From positions 1 to 64,000 of the forward strand of contig NZ_JBIQWA010000007.1 of assembly GCF_046591575.1 (NCBI RefSeq): DNA of 64,000 nt, written 5' to 3'. The number at the start of each line of letters is the position of its first letter. Positions within the stretch are counted from its first letter, which is position 1. Positions 63,944 through 64,000 of this stretch are shown here, in pieces. Origin of the DNA: Marivita sp046591575. Lineage in GTDB: Bacteria > Pseudomonadota > Alphaproteobacteria > Rhodobacterales > Rhodobacteraceae. The position numbers and the translations under genes are program-made. The notes beneath the pieces are model-generated. The model did not search any database and was not told where the DNA came from. It was given only the letters and a program-made list of their open reading frames with translations.

Positions 63944-64000
63944 ATGACCGTATTCGACAGCATCCTCATCGGCGACGAAAGCCTGACACAGCATTGCGCC
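63944..64000 (+). CDS. Start of a further biosynthetic gene, cut by the window edge
   Basis: An ATG four bases after the glycosyltransferase stop opens MTVFDSILIGDESLTQHCA and continues to the edge. The I-G-D-E-S-L-x-x-x-C pattern recalls the start of formyltransferase-type domains that head some adenylation/NRPS-like proteins, but 19 residues are too few for a firm call. Confidence 0.45.
   Translation, partial: MTVFDSILIGDESLTQHCA

Noticed and set aside
1..64000. CRISPR arrays, tRNA or rRNA genes
   Set aside because: No regularly spaced repeats and no tRNA- or rRNA-like sequence was noticed in reading the window. Short RNAs could still be missed without a covariance search.

Overview
This window looks like a chromosomal segment from an alphaproteobacterium of the Rhodobacteraceae (Roseobacter group). 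The evidence is the gene content and the style of the proteins: a roseobacter-type flagellar set with an SltF-like transglycosylase next to flhA, the rpsT-dnaA-dnaN-recF-gyrB block, ubiE-ubiB divergent from mutM, a fused mnhA/mnhB (PhaAB-type) antiporter, and a TAXI-type TRAP transporter. The assignment rests on recognition of protein families, not on a database search.

Layout. (1) Positions 1-153 are the 5' end of an IS5-family element that runs off the left edge. (2) Positions 235-11196 hold the first flagellar block: fliI, divergent from flgB-flgC-fliE-fliQ-flgF-flgG-flgA-flgH-fliL, then on the minus strand sltF-like - flhA - fliR - flhB - a FliJ-like coiled-coil gene. (3) Positions 11274-25442 are housekeeping: ubiE-ubiB, two small coupled unknown genes running into mutM, an enoyl-CoA hydratase, rpsT, dnaA, dnaN, recF, gyrB, and a coupled acyl-CoA dehydrogenase / aminoglycoside-phosphotransferase-fold kinase pair. 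(4) Positions 25499-41717 are transport and metabolism: a complete mnhABCDEFG cation/proton antiporter operon, an RND efflux adaptor and pump, a TAXI-TRAP solute importer, a secreted beta-propeller protein and a DadA-like FAD oxidoreductase. (5) Positions 41843-50350 are the second flagellar block: motB, flgE, flgK, flgL, flgI, motA and a 604-residue exported protein of unknown role that overlaps motA. (6) Positions 50974-53911 are an insertion-sequence graveyard in which an IS110 element sits inside an IS407-type IS3 element, which sits inside an older decayed IS3 element, followed by a scrap of an IS1182-like transposase. (7) From 54075 to the right edge there is a polysaccharide/polyketide locus: glycosyltransferase, flippase, a 2158-residue type I polyketide synthase with an unusual domain order and its own thioesterase, a second glycosyltransferase, and the first 19 codons of a further gene.

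How the genes work together. The two flagellar blocks supply rod, hook, rings, hook-filament junction, part of the export gate and the stator. Not seen in the window are fliF, fliG, fliM/N, fliP, fliK, flgD and flagellin, so the rest of the system must lie elsewhere. The flagellar genes from flgK to the end of the second block, and those of the flhB-fliR stretch, are visibly richer in A and T than the housekeeping genes between the two blocks. IS material lies on the outer side of both flagellar blocks. The most novel-looking parts are the polyketide synthase/glycosyltransferase/flippase locus at the right end, the unknown protein coupled to motA, and the pair of small coupled genes that read into mutM.
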